Part shown: piece after piece, positions 6,060-14,169 of the stretch
Layout: every line of letters begins with the position of its first letter
Numbering within the stretch: the stretch's first letter is position 1
NCBI GenBank assembly: GCA_900549325.1
Contig: UROI01000019.1
Location: 1-24,301, forward strand
Direction of reading: 5' to 3'
DNA: 24,301 bases
Origin: an uncultured Mycoplasmatota bacterium
GTDB taxonomy: Bacteria; Bacillota_I; Bacilli_A; RF39; UBA660
Notes under the pieces: generated by a model
The model's input: the letters and a program-made list of their open reading frames with translations, nothing else
Database searches by the model: none
Told to the model about the DNA's origin: nothing
Position numbers and translations under genes: made by a program

Positions 6060-6596
6060 TTATTTTTTGTCTCTTTTTAGGTTTATAATTTTTTTACGTG
6101 ATTCATGTTTTTCTTTGTTAAAGGCACTATTTAACATTTTCATATAGTCTTCTGCTGATGCAATTTCATTTACACTTTCTAGTTTTTGATGTACCCTTTT
6201 CATTCTGCCTTTTTTAGTTACTAAGTGTCTTTCGTATTTTGCTTGCTCTACATCATTTGAAAATTTGATTTGTGCAATACTTGTATCTTTTGTTTTATTA
6301 AAATCTGATACAAATTTACTCATAGTTATTCTATCAAAACCTCTTATACACATAATGCTTAATTTATTATTGGCAATAAAATCCATAAGTGATTCATAGT
6401 CATCAATATATATTGTTCTAACCCACTCACCATTTTTCTTTTCAGTAACATATATTTTAGGATTAGTGCATGTTCTCATGTTTTCTACACAAAAACAATC
6501 TTCTAAGTTATTTTCAATACTATAATTATCAGTACTAAATAATACGCCATCAAACGCACCATTATTTAATATAAAAAGATTTTCTATTTTTCCCAT
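6060..6596 (-). CDS. Unknown 178-aa cytosolic protein
   Basis: I do not recognise this protein. It has no signal peptide or membrane segment. The N-terminal half is mixed alpha/beta with three cysteines close together (DCFCVENMRTC, about 33-43). The C-terminal third is strongly basic (KKGRMKRVHQK, then ESRKKIINLKRDKK at the end), which could allow nucleic-acid binding, but there is no defined motif. Start ATG 6596 is supported by AAGGAGA about 9 nt upstream, and an extended -10 lies just before that. It follows the 328-aa gene on the same strand by 88 nt, and both proteins begin MGKI; whether they work together is unknown. The gene ends 5 nt before tandem-hairpin copy 1. Confidence 0.7.
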   Translation of the reverse strand: MGKIENLFILNNGAFDGVLFSTDNYSIENNLEDCFCVENMRTCTNPKIYVTEKKNGEWVRTIYIDDYESLMDFIANNKLSIMCIRGFDRITMSKFVSDFNKTKDTSIAQIKFSNDVEQAKYERHLVTKKGRMKRVHQKLESVNEIASAEDYMKMLNSAFNKEKHESRKKIINLKRDKK

Positions 6597-6617
6597 TCTA
6601 ATGTCTCCTTGATTTAT

Positions 6618-6626
6618 ATTATACCA
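6618..6626 (-). promoter_or_regulatory. Extended -10 promoter for the 178-aa gene
   Basis: Minus strand TGG-TATAAT (6626-6618), without a clear -35. It lies directly upstream of the AAGGAGA site. Confidence 0.5.
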
Positions 6627-6684
6627 TAAACTACATCAAAAGATATATTAATCTTCATTACTTTGATTGTTTTTTCTTCATATT

Positions 6685-7671
6685 TTATCTTAGTTTTAAC
6701 GTTTTAACAATTGTTTGATTATTATATTTTTCTCTATCTTTTTGAAGCCTATCGTCATTTATCTGCTGGCAATAATTACTTAGACTTTGTAACTTTTTAA
6801 TTAGCTCTTGTCTAGCTTCTTTTAAGGCTAATTCTTTCTTACTTTCTTTAGATACTTTATTTATATTACTGGTTAAATTTCGTTCTGAATAAAAGGCATG
6901 TGAATCACCCTTGGTACTTGCAAAAATATGTTTGACATTTTCAATTACAACATCTTGAGCAATTATTGAACTATCAGTACAGTCGATACTTTTTGAATCT
7001 ATAAAAACTTTATTTGCTTTAAGTATAGAACTATCAATTCTTGTCTTTTCGGCTTTAATTTTTATCATAGATGTACTTTCAACAGCTACTTCAGCATTTA
7101 TAAATTCAACTAATTTAGCATCTATTTTCATGCCAAAAGATAAACCATTATATTCATTTGAATTACCCTTATTTATAAATTTATCATTTTTAAATGTTAT
7201 TTTGCTTACCATACCTGTAGTAAAATAGCAATCGCCAAGATAAGATACTTGACAATTACTAGCATATTTATTATTTTCAAAAGTTATTTCGTTACCACAA
7301 CAAATATCTATATTCTTATCAAAAGTACAATTTCTAAATATTATATTAGCTCCTATAGAAGTTATTTCCAAACCAGTATTAAACTTAATGCCATCAAAAA
7401 CATAATATACTGGTTTATTTAATTTAAACTCTTCAGTTATTTCTTTAATACCTTCAGTTATTAAATCCATACCATTAAGTTTTATATTATATGTTTCTTC
7501 GTTTCCTTTGTATTTATTTAGCGGTTTTTGTTTAACATAACATATAATCCTATCTTCTTCTTCAGTAATCTTACCAATATCACAAATGAATCTTTTAAGA
7601 TGGTTTTCCCTAGCTTTTCTATATATTTTTAACTTTGCTCTTTTATTTATTTTACTAAGAATTTTCCCCAT
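6685..7671 (-). CDS. Unknown 328-aa protein, probable beta-helix
   Basis: The family is not recognised. After a basic N-terminus (residues 1-30, many Lys/Arg) comes a small domain. From about 90 to 255 there are short repeating beta strands of the form I-FRNCTFDKN, ITFENNKYASN, ITFKNDKFINK, then VFIDSKSIDCTDSSIIAQDVVIENVKHI, as in right-handed parallel beta-helix proteins. A charged helical C-terminus (about 270-328, possible coiled coil) follows. It has no signal peptide, so an enzyme for secreted polysaccharide is unlikely; a cytosolic scaffold is possible. The ATG at 7671 has AAGGAG about 12 nt upstream, a long spacing. The promoter region carries an inverted repeat. 88 nt separate it from the co-directional 178-aa gene. 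Confidence 0.65.
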   Translation of the reverse strand: MGKILSKINKRAKLKIYRKARENHLKRFICDIGKITEEEDRIICYVKQKPLNKYKGNEETYNIKLNGMDLITEGIKEITEEFKLNKPVYYVFDGIKFNTGLEITSIGANIIFRNCTFDKNIDICCGNEITFENNKYASNCQVSYLGDCYFTTGMVSKITFKNDKFINKGNSNEYNGLSFGMKIDAKLVEFINAEVAVESTSMIKIKAEKTRIDSSILKANKVFIDSKSIDCTDSSIIAQDVVIENVKHIFASTKGDSHAFYSERNLTSNINKVSKESKKELALKEARQELIKKLQSLSNYCQQINDDRLQKDREKYNNQTIVKTLKLR

Positions 7672-7701
7672 AATATAATTCTTCTCCTTTGCGTGACTAC
7701 T

Positions 7702-7731
7702 AGTCTAGCATAAAATCTAGTTTTATGCAAG
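7702..7731 (-). promoter_or_regulatory. Promoter with inverted-repeat operator for the 328-aa gene
   Basis: Minus strand TTGCAT (7730-7725), 17 nt, TAGACT (7707-7702). The spacer is exactly filled by a perfect inverted repeat, GCATAAAA-N5-TTTTATGC (7708-7728), extendable to 11-bp arms with one mismatch (7705-7731). This position suits a repressor operator. A separate 14-bp palindrome, ATTCTATATAGAAT, lies upstream at 7740-7753. Confidence 0.5.
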
Positions 7732-7773
7732 TATCGATAATTCTATATAGAATATGCTAATGCTTTTTATTTT

Positions 7774-7803
7774 ATTAAAAAGAGAAGATATTCTACTCTT
7801 CTC
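7774..7803 (-). terminator. Terminator of the HelD-like gene
   Basis: Minus strand GAGAAGA (7803-7797) pairs with TCTTCTC (7788-7782), followed by TTTTTA. The stem includes the last codons, and the stop TAG (7795-7793) lies in the loop. Confidence 0.65.
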
Positions 7804-9793
7804 CATTATATATAATTAAGTTATGTTGTGCCCTAGTACAAGCAACATAATATAAATATTTATCTTCTTTAGTATACTTGTTATCTATATCATTATAGAT
7901 AATTACTGAATCAAATTCTAATCCTTTAGCGGTATAAGAAGGAACTACTACTAAATCTCTCTTTATATGACCATAACCGCCAAGTAACATAATATCAAAG
8001 TCATCTTTTAACATATTATATACTTCTTCTGCTTCTTTATCATCTTTAGTTATAATAGCTATACTCTTAGACATTTCTTTTAAATAATTTATATCTTTAA
8101 TAAAATCTTCTTTTTTAACATTGTTTCTAAAGATTATATCATTAGATTTTTGATTTCTAATGGCTACTGATAAAGTTAATCCTAATATCTTATTGGTATA
8201 ATCTATTATCTTATCAGTAGAACGATATGTCTTAGTAAGTGTAATATACTTTGATCCTTCAAACATATTTGTTAATTCTTTTAATGATTCATATTTATAA
8301 TAAGGGTTTATTGTTTGATTAGAATCTCCTAGTATAGTATAATTAGCTGTTTTAAATGTTTTCTTTATAATTAGATATTGTAATTTATTATAGTCTTGAG
8401 CTTCATCTATTACAACTTGTTTTATTACATGATTAGTGTTAAATCCCACTAGTAGACTCTTTAAATATAAGAATATACATGCATCTTCATAATATAAATA
8501 ATTACCATCAATTTTATCTTTATACTTAGCATATTTACTAGTAAAGAAATTATTAAATATAACTTTTAGATCTAATTTAATATTTAAGTTTTCTTTTAAT
8601 ATCTTTTCAATACTTCTAGCATTTTTAGTATTTCCAGCATAATTATTATAAGCTATCTTTTCACTCATTTCTTTTATTCTTTCAAATAAAGGGAAATTAC
8701 TATATTTATAAGTTAACATTTTATTTAATTCTTCAGTACTAATATCAATAAAACCATCAAACTCTAAATTTTTCGTAAAACTAATATTATTTAATATATC
8801 TTTTACATAATCATCTAGATCTTTAATTATTTCGTCTGATTGTTTATACTTAACTAAATCATAATTTGTTACTTCTTTTTTATAATATCTTGATATAAAA
8901 TCAGTGAAATTTTCAATATCTTTATATTCATTAATATTCTGACACAATAAGTCGTAGAAGGTCATATCATAAGTATTATCTTCACCAAGTTCTGGTAAAA
9001 CATTAGATATATACTCTGAAAACACTTTATTAGGAGTAAATACTACGACATTTGAGGATGTTAAGTTTGGTATTCTATATAATAAGAAGGCTATTCTATG
9101 TAAGGCTACGCTTGTTTTACCTGAACCAGCAATACCTTCCACAATAAGATTTTTGTCTTCAGTATTTCTTATTACTTTGTTCTGCTCTTCTTGAATAGTA
9201 TTAACAATATTTTTCATTTTATCTGAAGATTCTTCTGCTAATACTTCTTGAAGAAGACTATCACTAATATTTAAGTCATTATCAAAAATATGTTTTAATT
9301 CGGCATTTTCTATTATATACTGTCTTTTTCTTGTTATTTCCCCTTTTATTATTCCACTAGGAGCCTTGTAACTAGCGGGTCCTGTTTCATAATCATAGAA
9401 CATACTGCATATTGGACTTCTCCAGTCATGAACATAATAGTTAAGTTTATCTTCAACATGAGTTATACCAATATAGATGTTTTCTTCGCCATCTTCGTCT
9501 TTAAATCTAATAGAGCCAAAATATGGTTTATCTTGAATTCTAAACAATCTCTGAAGATAGTTTCCTTTACCTTGCATAATTGATACTTGAAGATCGGATT
9601 CTGCCATCATTGTACGCATTTCATTTGGATCCATTTCGGTATGGGAATCCCAAATAAATTTTTTAAACTCTAGTACCTTAGAATCGTCATCAAATAGTTC
9701 TTGCCCTAAATTAGAAATTTTCTTTCTAATTAAGCTGACCGTCTTGTTAAGATAGTTTCTTTCTTTTTCAAATTCTTCTCTTTCAATTTTCAT
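7793..9793 (-). CDS. helD: HelD-like superfamily 1 helicase/ATPase (RNA polymerase recycling)
   Basis: HelD proteins are UvrD-like ATPases that release stalled RNA polymerase from DNA. The product has 666 residues from ATG 9793, chosen because AAGGAGGG lies 7 nt upstream; an in-frame GTG at 9811 overlaps that site. It has an N-terminal coiled-coil arm (residues 1-40), the family block DWRSPICSMFYDYETGPASY, KRQYII and TIQEEQNKVIR, Walker A GIAGSGKT (220-227) with ALHRIAFLLYR, Walker B VIDEAQD (about 461-467), motif GDSNQTINP, TYRST, and the C-terminal SYTAKGLEFDSVIIY and YYVACTRAQHNLI. Length is a little short of the usual 700-770. It is a single-gene unit with its own promoter, terminator and an attenuator-like leader hairpin. 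Confidence 0.92.
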   Translation of the reverse strand: MKIEREEFEKERNYLNKTVSLIRKKISNLGQELFDDDSKVLEFKKFIWDSHTEMDPNEMRTMMAESDLQVSIMQGKGNYLQRLFRIQDKPYFGSIRFKDEDGEENIYIGITHVEDKLNYYVHDWRSPICSMFYDYETGPASYKAPSGIIKGEITRKRQYIIENAELKHIFDNDLNISDSLLQEVLAEESSDKMKNIVNTIQEEQNKVIRNTEDKNLIVEGIAGSGKTSVALHRIAFLLYRIPNLTSSNVVVFTPNKVFSEYISNVLPELGEDNTYDMTFYDLLCQNINEYKDIENFTDFISRYYKKEVTNYDLVKYKQSDEIIKDLDDYVKDILNNISFTKNLEFDGFIDISTEELNKMLTYKYSNFPLFERIKEMSEKIAYNNYAGNTKNARSIEKILKENLNIKLDLKVIFNNFFTSKYAKYKDKIDGNYLYYEDACIFLYLKSLLVGFNTNHVIKQVVIDEAQDYNKLQYLIIKKTFKTANYTILGDSNQTINPYYKYESLKELTNMFEGSKYITLTKTYRSTDKIIDYTNKILGLTLSVAIRNQKSNDIIFRNNVKKEDFIKDINYLKEMSKSIAIITKDDKEAEEVYNMLKDDFDIMLLGGYGHIKRDLVVVPSYTAKGLEFDSVIIYNDIDNKYTKEDKYLYYVACTRAQHNLIIYNGEE

Positions 9794-9814
9794 AATATCT
9801 CCCTCCTTCACGAC

Positions 9815-9841
9815 AAAAAACTACATTCTCATTGTAGTTTT
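9815..9841 (-). terminator. Attenuator-like terminator in the helD leader
   Basis: In the transcript toward helD, AAAACTACA pairs with TGTAGTTTT (loop of 7), followed by six T, and the Shine-Dalgarno comes 9 nt later. It lies between the promoter (9910-9882) and the gene, so it could stop transcription before helD. An alternative upstream pairing of GAAATAG with CTATTTC-like sequence is possible. Regulation is inferred. Confidence 0.6.
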
Positions 9842-9881
9842 ACCTTAAGATGAAAATAGTTACTTCGCAAATGTCTATTTC

Positions 9882-9910
9882 ATTGTAGTATATTTTTATT
9901 ACTTTGTCAA
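9882..9910 (-). promoter_or_regulatory. helD promoter
   Basis: Minus strand TTGACA (9910-9905), 17 nt, TACAAT (9887-9882). Predicted start near 9876, giving a leader of about 80 nt. The 10-mer ACTACAATGA occurs both at this -10 and in the leader terminator. Confidence 0.75.
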
Positions 9911-9989
9911 TTAAAAATATTTATTTTACACATTAAACTAGAAATTATAAACTATTTTACTTTTTAATATTTATCTTTATATTTCTTCA

Positions 9990-9998
9990 TGATATAAT
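9990..9998 (+). promoter_or_regulatory. Extended -10 promoter of the acyltransferase gene
   Basis: TGA-TATAAT (9990-9998) with only a weak -35. AGAGGT lies 6 nt before ATG 10026. Confidence 0.5.
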
Positions 9999-10025
9999 TT
10001 ATTTATAATAGTTAGAGGTAATAAT

Positions 10026-12254
10026 ATGAGTAGTAATAATAAACATTTTAAATATCTTGATATTCTTAGAATATTTGCTTGTATAACAATATTCTTATAT
10101 CATTTGAATATACTAAAGGGCGGTTTTTTAGCGGTATCGATCTTTTTTGTTCTAAGTGGATATTTATCTACGATAAAACTTTTTAAAAAAGATAAGATAT
10201 CTTTTAAAGAATATTATTTAAATAAATTATTTAGATTATATTTACCAATGTTAATTGTGGTATTTACTTCAGTTGGAATTGTTAAACTTTTACTGAATGT
10301 TAACTGGTTTAATTTGAAACCTGAGGTAACTTCAATTGTGCTGGGGTATAATAATTTTTGGCAAATTATGACTAATATGGATTATTTCAGGAGTGCCTCA
10401 GAAACGCCATTTATACATCTATGGTATATGGCTATATTAATACAATTTGATTTAGTATTTCCTTTTATCTTCCTCCTACTAAAAAAGATAGGAAGTAAAA
10501 TTAATAAAAATATTCCTATTATAATTACTTCGGTTGTTTCTTTGCTAGGAGGAGCTTATTTTTATTACTCTGGAATAAATAATGATATTTTGTTTACTTA
10601 TTATAATACTTTTACTAGAATGTTTGCTTTATTTTCTGGTGTGACACTTGGATTTATACATCATTACTATGGGAATTTAGTTCCTTCTAAAATTAAAGAT
10701 TCTAATTTAAAGAAATATATTTTTTATGCTTACTTAGTAATTTTGTTACTATTATGTATTTTTATTAGTCCTGGTTCTAAATATATTTATTTAAGTATGA
10801 TTATTACTACCCTACTCGGTGTAAGAATTACTGAATATGCTACTTTAATGATTAATAATTGGGCTAATACTACTAAACTTGATAATGTTATAAGTTATAT
10901 TTCAAGTATTAGTTATGAAATATATTTAATAGAGTATGTGATAATTTATTTATTTGAACATATAGATTGGAATAGATATTTAGAGTTATTTTTGATTATT
11001 ATAATTACAATACTTTTATCAATACTATTACACTTTATGACTACGAATAAAGATAAAAAGAAACATAATATGAAATGTCTATTATCATTTATGTGTTTAT
11101 GGATATTATTGTATGGAATATATGAATTTATTATAGCTAAAGATTATACTAACGATATAAATGATTTAAAGAGACAGCTTGAAGAAAATGAAATATTAAT
11201 TAAGGATAGTAAAGATAATTATGCACTTAAATTAAAGGAAGATAAAGAAAATTGGGAAAAAGAACTGGCCTCTATTGAAGAAGACGAAAGCAAATTAGAG
11301 GAGATTGTTACTAATTTACCAGTGGTAGGAATTGGGGATTCAGTACTCCTTGGAGCGGTCAATAATCTATATAATAGATTTCCTAATGGCTACTTTGATG
11401 GTAAGGTATCACGTACAGCTTGGTATGTTAATGATATTTTATTAGACTTAAAAAATAAGAATACACTTGGTAGCCCAGTAGTATTTAATTTGGGAACTAA
11501 TGGTGATTGTTCTTTGAAGTGTAAAGAAGAAATACTTAGAACTTGTGAAGACAGAGATATATTTTGGATTAATACCGTTAATTTACCTGATGTTAATGTT
11601 AGATTGAATAGTTTAGCTTCGTCTCACTCTAACCTACATATTATTGACTGGTATTCTATTTCAAGAGGCCATAGTGAGTACTTTGCATATGATGGTATTC
11701 ATTTAACTGGCGAAGGTAGAAAGATATATACAGATACTATTTATAATGCCATATATAATGTTTATAAAGAAAAATATATTGAAAAGAAAAATAGTATGAT
11801 TAATAAACACGAAGAAGAAATTAGAAATAAAGTTAGCTTCTATGGTAATGATTTACTACTCAATGCTTTTGATGATATTAAGAGTAACTTTGATAATGCT
11901 AATTATATAACTGATAAAGATTTTAATTATAATAGTTTAAAGGAAGAAATTAAAAAAGATATTGCTAATGATACTCTTAATCATAATGTTGTATTTTTAT
12001 TTGATAATACTATGAATATCAATAAAAAAGAATATGATAGTTTGATTAAGTTATGTAATGGTCATAATATTTATATTATTTCTACTGATAAAAAACTTAC
12101 TAATGTTAAATTTGATTATGATAATGTTAAATATATTAATATCTATAGTGAAATAAAAAATCTTAATTATTTGGCTCCTGATAATATTCATTTGAATAGA
12201 GATGGTAATACATATCTTAGTAATCTTTTAAATAGTGTTATAAATAATAAATAG
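10026..12254 (+). CDS. OatA-like membrane acyltransferase with two SGNH domains
   Basis: Acyltransferases of this type carry acetyl groups across the membrane and transfer them to peptidoglycan or another envelope glycan. The product has 742 residues. Residues 1-365 hold about ten membrane segments of the acyltransferase-3 family (KYLDILRIFACITIFLYHL with His26, FFVLSGYL, IHLWYMAILIQFD). A charged coiled-coil linker spans about 373-430. SGNH domain 1 has GDS with Ser439, NLGTNGD, and DGIH (Asp556/His559). A second, shorter SGNH-like domain (about 603-742) aligns with it: GND (607-609) replaces GDS, so the nucleophile is lost, while DNIH (719-722) is kept. Family OatA proteins of about 600 residues end after the first SGNH domain. 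It is monocistronic and followed 2 nt later by tandem-hairpin copy 2. The exact substrate is uncertain. Confidence 0.85.
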   Translation: MSSNNKHFKYLDILRIFACITIFLYHLNILKGGFLAVSIFFVLSGYLSTIKLFKKDKISFKEYYLNKLFRLYLPMLIVVFTSVGIVKLLLNVNWFNLKPEVTSIVLGYNNFWQIMTNMDYFRSASETPFIHLWYMAILIQFDLVFPFIFLLLKKIGSKINKNIPIIITSVVSLLGGAYFYYSGINNDILFTYYNTFTRMFALFSGVTLGFIHHYYGNLVPSKIKDSNLKKYIFYAYLVILLLLCIFISPGSKYIYLSMIITTLLGVRITEYATLMINNWANTTKLDNVISYISSISYEIYLIEYVIIYLFEHIDWNRYLELFLIIIITILLSILLHFMTTNKDKKKHNMKCLLSFMCLWILLYGIYEFIIAKDYTNDINDLKRQLEENEILIKDSKDNYALKLKEDKENWEKELASIEEDESKLEEIVTNLPVVGIGDSVLLGAVNNLYNRFPNGYFDGKVSRTAWYVNDILLDLKNKNTLGSPVVFNLGTNGDCSLKCKEEILRTCEDRDIFWINTVNLPDVNVRLNSLASSHSNLHIIDWYSISRGHSEYFAYDGIHLTGEGRKIYTDTIYNAIYNVYKEKYIEKKNSMINKHEEEIRNKVSFYGNDLLLNAFDDIKSNFDNANYITDKDFNYNSLKEEIKKDIANDTLNHNVVFLFDNTMNINKKEYDSLIKLCNGHNIYIISTDKKLTNVKFDYDNVKYINIYSEIKNLNYLAPDNIHLNRDGNTYLSNLLNSVINNK

Positions 12255-12256
12255 AA

Positions 12257-12315
12257 CAAAAGGAAGACTTATTTTAAGGCTTCCTTTTGCCTCTTAAGAC
12301 TACAGGCTTAAGAGG
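12257..12315 (+). repeat. Tandem-hairpin repeat, copy 2
   Basis: Hairpin A (12257-12289): stem CAAAAGGAAG/CTTCCTTTTG (10 bp), A-G mismatch (12267 with 12279), CTT/AAG and loop ATTTT. Hairpin B (12290-12315): stem CCTCTTAAG/CTTAAGAGG (9 bp), A-G mismatch (12299 with 12306), CT/AG and loop AC. There is no spacer between them. It lies between convergent genes (acyltransferase, spoVAE), sense to the former. Clearest copy of the family. Confidence 0.85.
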
Positions 12316-12330
12316 AATATAATAAATTAA

Positions 12331-12684
12331 TTAATGTCTAGGTTTAAATATTAAAGCTAAGATAAATGATAGAAATAAGGCTACTGATATACCCGCAGAT
12401 GTTAAATTAAATATACCAAAAGCTAAACCTAATGGTCCTAAAGCAGTTCCTGTTTCCATAGCTCCATGAATTAGTAGATGGCCGAAGGAAGTAATAGGAA
12501 TTAAAGCTCCTGCTCCAGCATACAAGACTATTCGATCATATATACCCGCTACATCAAGCAAGGCTCCTACTACAACAAAGATACTCGTTACATGACCTGG
12601 AGTAAGTTTAGTATTATCTAGAATAAGCTGAGCTATCATGCAGACAAAGCCGCAAAATAGAAAAGCATAAATATAAGTCATCAT
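12331..12684 (-). CDS. spoVAE: Stage V sporulation protein AE
   Basis: A membrane component of the SpoVA channel that moves dipicolinic acid into the developing spore and releases it in germination. The 117 residues match SpoVAEb: about four transmembrane segments with the conserved TPGHVTSIFVVVGALLD and GALIPITSFGHLLIHGAM. The start ATG 12684 overlaps the spoVAD stop (ATGA), and GGAGGT lies 6 nt upstream; the next codon is also ATG. It is the last gene of spoVAC-spoVAD-spoVAE. The short three-gene form without spoVAA, spoVAB or spoVAF resembles clostridial operons. Expression is expected in the forespore. Confidence 0.95.
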   Translation of the reverse strand: MMTYIYAFLFCGFVCMIAQLILDNTKLTPGHVTSIFVVVGALLDVAGIYDRIVLYAGAGALIPITSFGHLLIHGAMETGTALGPLGLAFGIFNLTSAGISVALFLSFILALIFKPRH

Positions 12685-13676
12685 TCTACTACCTCCAAAC
12701 TAACACAGTTTGCTATCGCAGGTATTGATTCCTTTTGAAAAGTAAATGTTGGTGAGAAGATAGCCCCTGTTGGTACTATTAATACCCTCTTAAATTTACC
12801 CTTTAACATCTCTTTATATATATAACCAAAATTAACTAAACCTGAACATACTGGTCCAGAACCTCCGGCGAAGACAGGCTGACGCTCTCTATCATATAAC
12901 ATAGTACCACAGTCATTATAATTATCTCCTAGTTCTATATTATACTTAGTAAGCATATATTCTCTTAGTATTTCTTTACCATATACTCCTAAATCTCCAG
13001 TTAATATTAGATCATAATATGATGTATCTCTTTTAGTATCAGTCAAATGATTATATATAACATCTCCTGCTGCCGGAGCCATTACTGCTCCCATATGATT
13101 AGCATCAGTAGTTCCCATATCTACTACCTTTCCTATTGTCGAAGATTCTATTTTGATTTTACTTTTCTTATTAGTAAGCAGTATCGCTACAGCTCCAGTA
13201 GCAGTAAAAGTAGCAGTCTTTGGTTTAGGAGTACCATATTCAGTAGGATTTCTAAACTGTTTCTCACTAACCATATTATGACTAGATGTTGATACTAGTA
13301 CTCTTTTGCATAGTTTTCCTTCAATAAAATTACTTCCAATAATTAATCCTTCACTACTTGTCGAGCAGGCTTCAAATATGCCAAGAAAAGGTATATCAAA
13401 ATCTCTAGCCATATAGTCAGAAGCCGCTATCTGATTCTGTAAATCTCCTGATATTAAAAGATCAATATCTTGTTCTTTTAACTTATTCTTTTTTAAAATA
13501 TTCTCATTAGCTTCTTTTAAAAGATGGACTTCAGCCTTCTCCCAAGACTTTTCACCAAAGTATAAATCTTTCTTATGTTTCTTATCAAAATATTTTGATA
13601 ATGGTCCATCATTCTCGTAATTACCACATACTGTATAAGCATCCTCAATAAAAACATTATTATATTTAGTTGTCAT
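12681..13676 (-). CDS. spoVAD: Stage V sporulation protein AD
   Basis: SpoVAD is the soluble, membrane-associated subunit of the SpoVA system with a thiolase-like fold; in Bacillus it binds dipicolinic acid. The 331 residues are near the usual 335-340. Typical stretches are NVFIEDAYTVCGNYENDGPL at the N-terminus, the thiolase-like FLGIFEACSTSSEGL around 95-110, MGAVMAPAAGDVI, YDLILTGDLGVYG and PVFAGGSGPVCSG. The start ATG 13676 lies 1 nt after the spoVAC stop, and GGAGG sits within the last codons of spoVAC. It overlaps spoVAE by 4 nt, indicating translational coupling. Confidence 0.96.
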   Translation of the reverse strand: MTTKYNNVFIEDAYTVCGNYENDGPLSKYFDKKHKKDLYFGEKSWEKAEVHLLKEANENILKKNKLKEQDIDLLISGDLQNQIAASDYMARDFDIPFLGIFEACSTSSEGLIIGSNFIEGKLCKRVLVSTSSHNMVSEKQFRNPTEYGTPKPKTATFTATGAVAILLTNKKSKIKIESSTIGKVVDMGTTDANHMGAVMAPAAGDVIYNHLTDTKRDTSYYDLILTGDLGVYGKEILREYMLTKYNIELGDNYNDCGTMLYDRERQPVFAGGSGPVCSGLVNFGYIYKEMLKGKFKRVLIVPTGAIFSPTFTFQKESIPAIANCVSLEVVE

Positions 13677-13677
13677 A

Positions 13678-14118
13678 TTATCCTCCCATCACCAGTAGTC
13701 TTATTAACCCAAAGAAATATACTGCTACTACACCATATAGAATTACAGTTCCTGCTAGTTTAAATATATTAGAACCTATTCCAAGTACTAAGCCTTCATG
13801 TTTATACTCTAAGGCTGCTGAAGTCATTGAATGAGCAAAGCCGGTTATTGGTATTATAAGGGCCGCTCTTACTTTACTTACCAGTACATCAAAGACCCCA
13901 CAGGCCGTAAGTACCGAGGCTATCGTTATTAAAGTAAGAATTACCATTACCCCTGATTCTTTTCTAGGTAAATCAAACCACATCATATAACCTCTAAGTA
14001 GTAGTTCTGATAAGCTACCAAGGAGTCCTCCTACTACAAAGGCTATGAGAGCATTACCTATAACATTCTCTTTCGGAGTATGTTTATCTACTATTTCTTT
14101 ATATCTTTTTTTATCCAT
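13678..14118 (-). CDS. spoVAC: Stage V sporulation protein AC
   Basis: SpoVAC is an inner-membrane protein of the spore; in Bacillus it behaves as a mechanosensitive channel for dipicolinic acid. The 146 residues hold about four membrane helices, with the family features NALIAFVVGGLLGSLSEL, LTACGVFD and IIPITGFAHSMTSAALEYKHEG. The start ATG 14118 follows GGTGAT 4 nt upstream. First gene of the spoVA operon. It is divergent from the 14232 gene with about 110 nt between starts. A weak match to a forespore promoter (GTATA, 18 nt, AATACTA) precedes it. Confidence 0.96.
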   Translation of the reverse strand: MDKKRYKEIVDKHTPKENVIGNALIAFVVGGLLGSLSELLLRGYMMWFDLPRKESGVMVILTLITIASVLTACGVFDVLVSKVRAALIIPITGFAHSMTSAALEYKHEGLVLGIGSNIFKLAGTVILYGVVAVYFFGLIRLLVMGG

Positions 14119-14132
14119 ATAATCACCACTAA

Positions 14133-14162
14133 TAGTATTAAACGAGCTGGTAAAAAATATAC
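14133..14162 (-). promoter_or_regulatory. Possible sigma-F/G promoter for spoVA
   Basis: Minus strand GTATA (14162-14158), 18 nt, AATACTA (14139-14133), resembling forespore sigma consensus with one mismatch in the -10. The predicted start would fall at the edge of the ribosome site, leaving a very short leader, so confidence is low. Confidence 0.3.
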
Positions 14163-14169
14163 AAAATTA

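Noticed and set aside
9794..9811. Upstream GTG start for the HelD-like gene
   Set aside because: The GTG and following codons are the Shine-Dalgarno region (AAGGAGGG) for the ATG at 9793.
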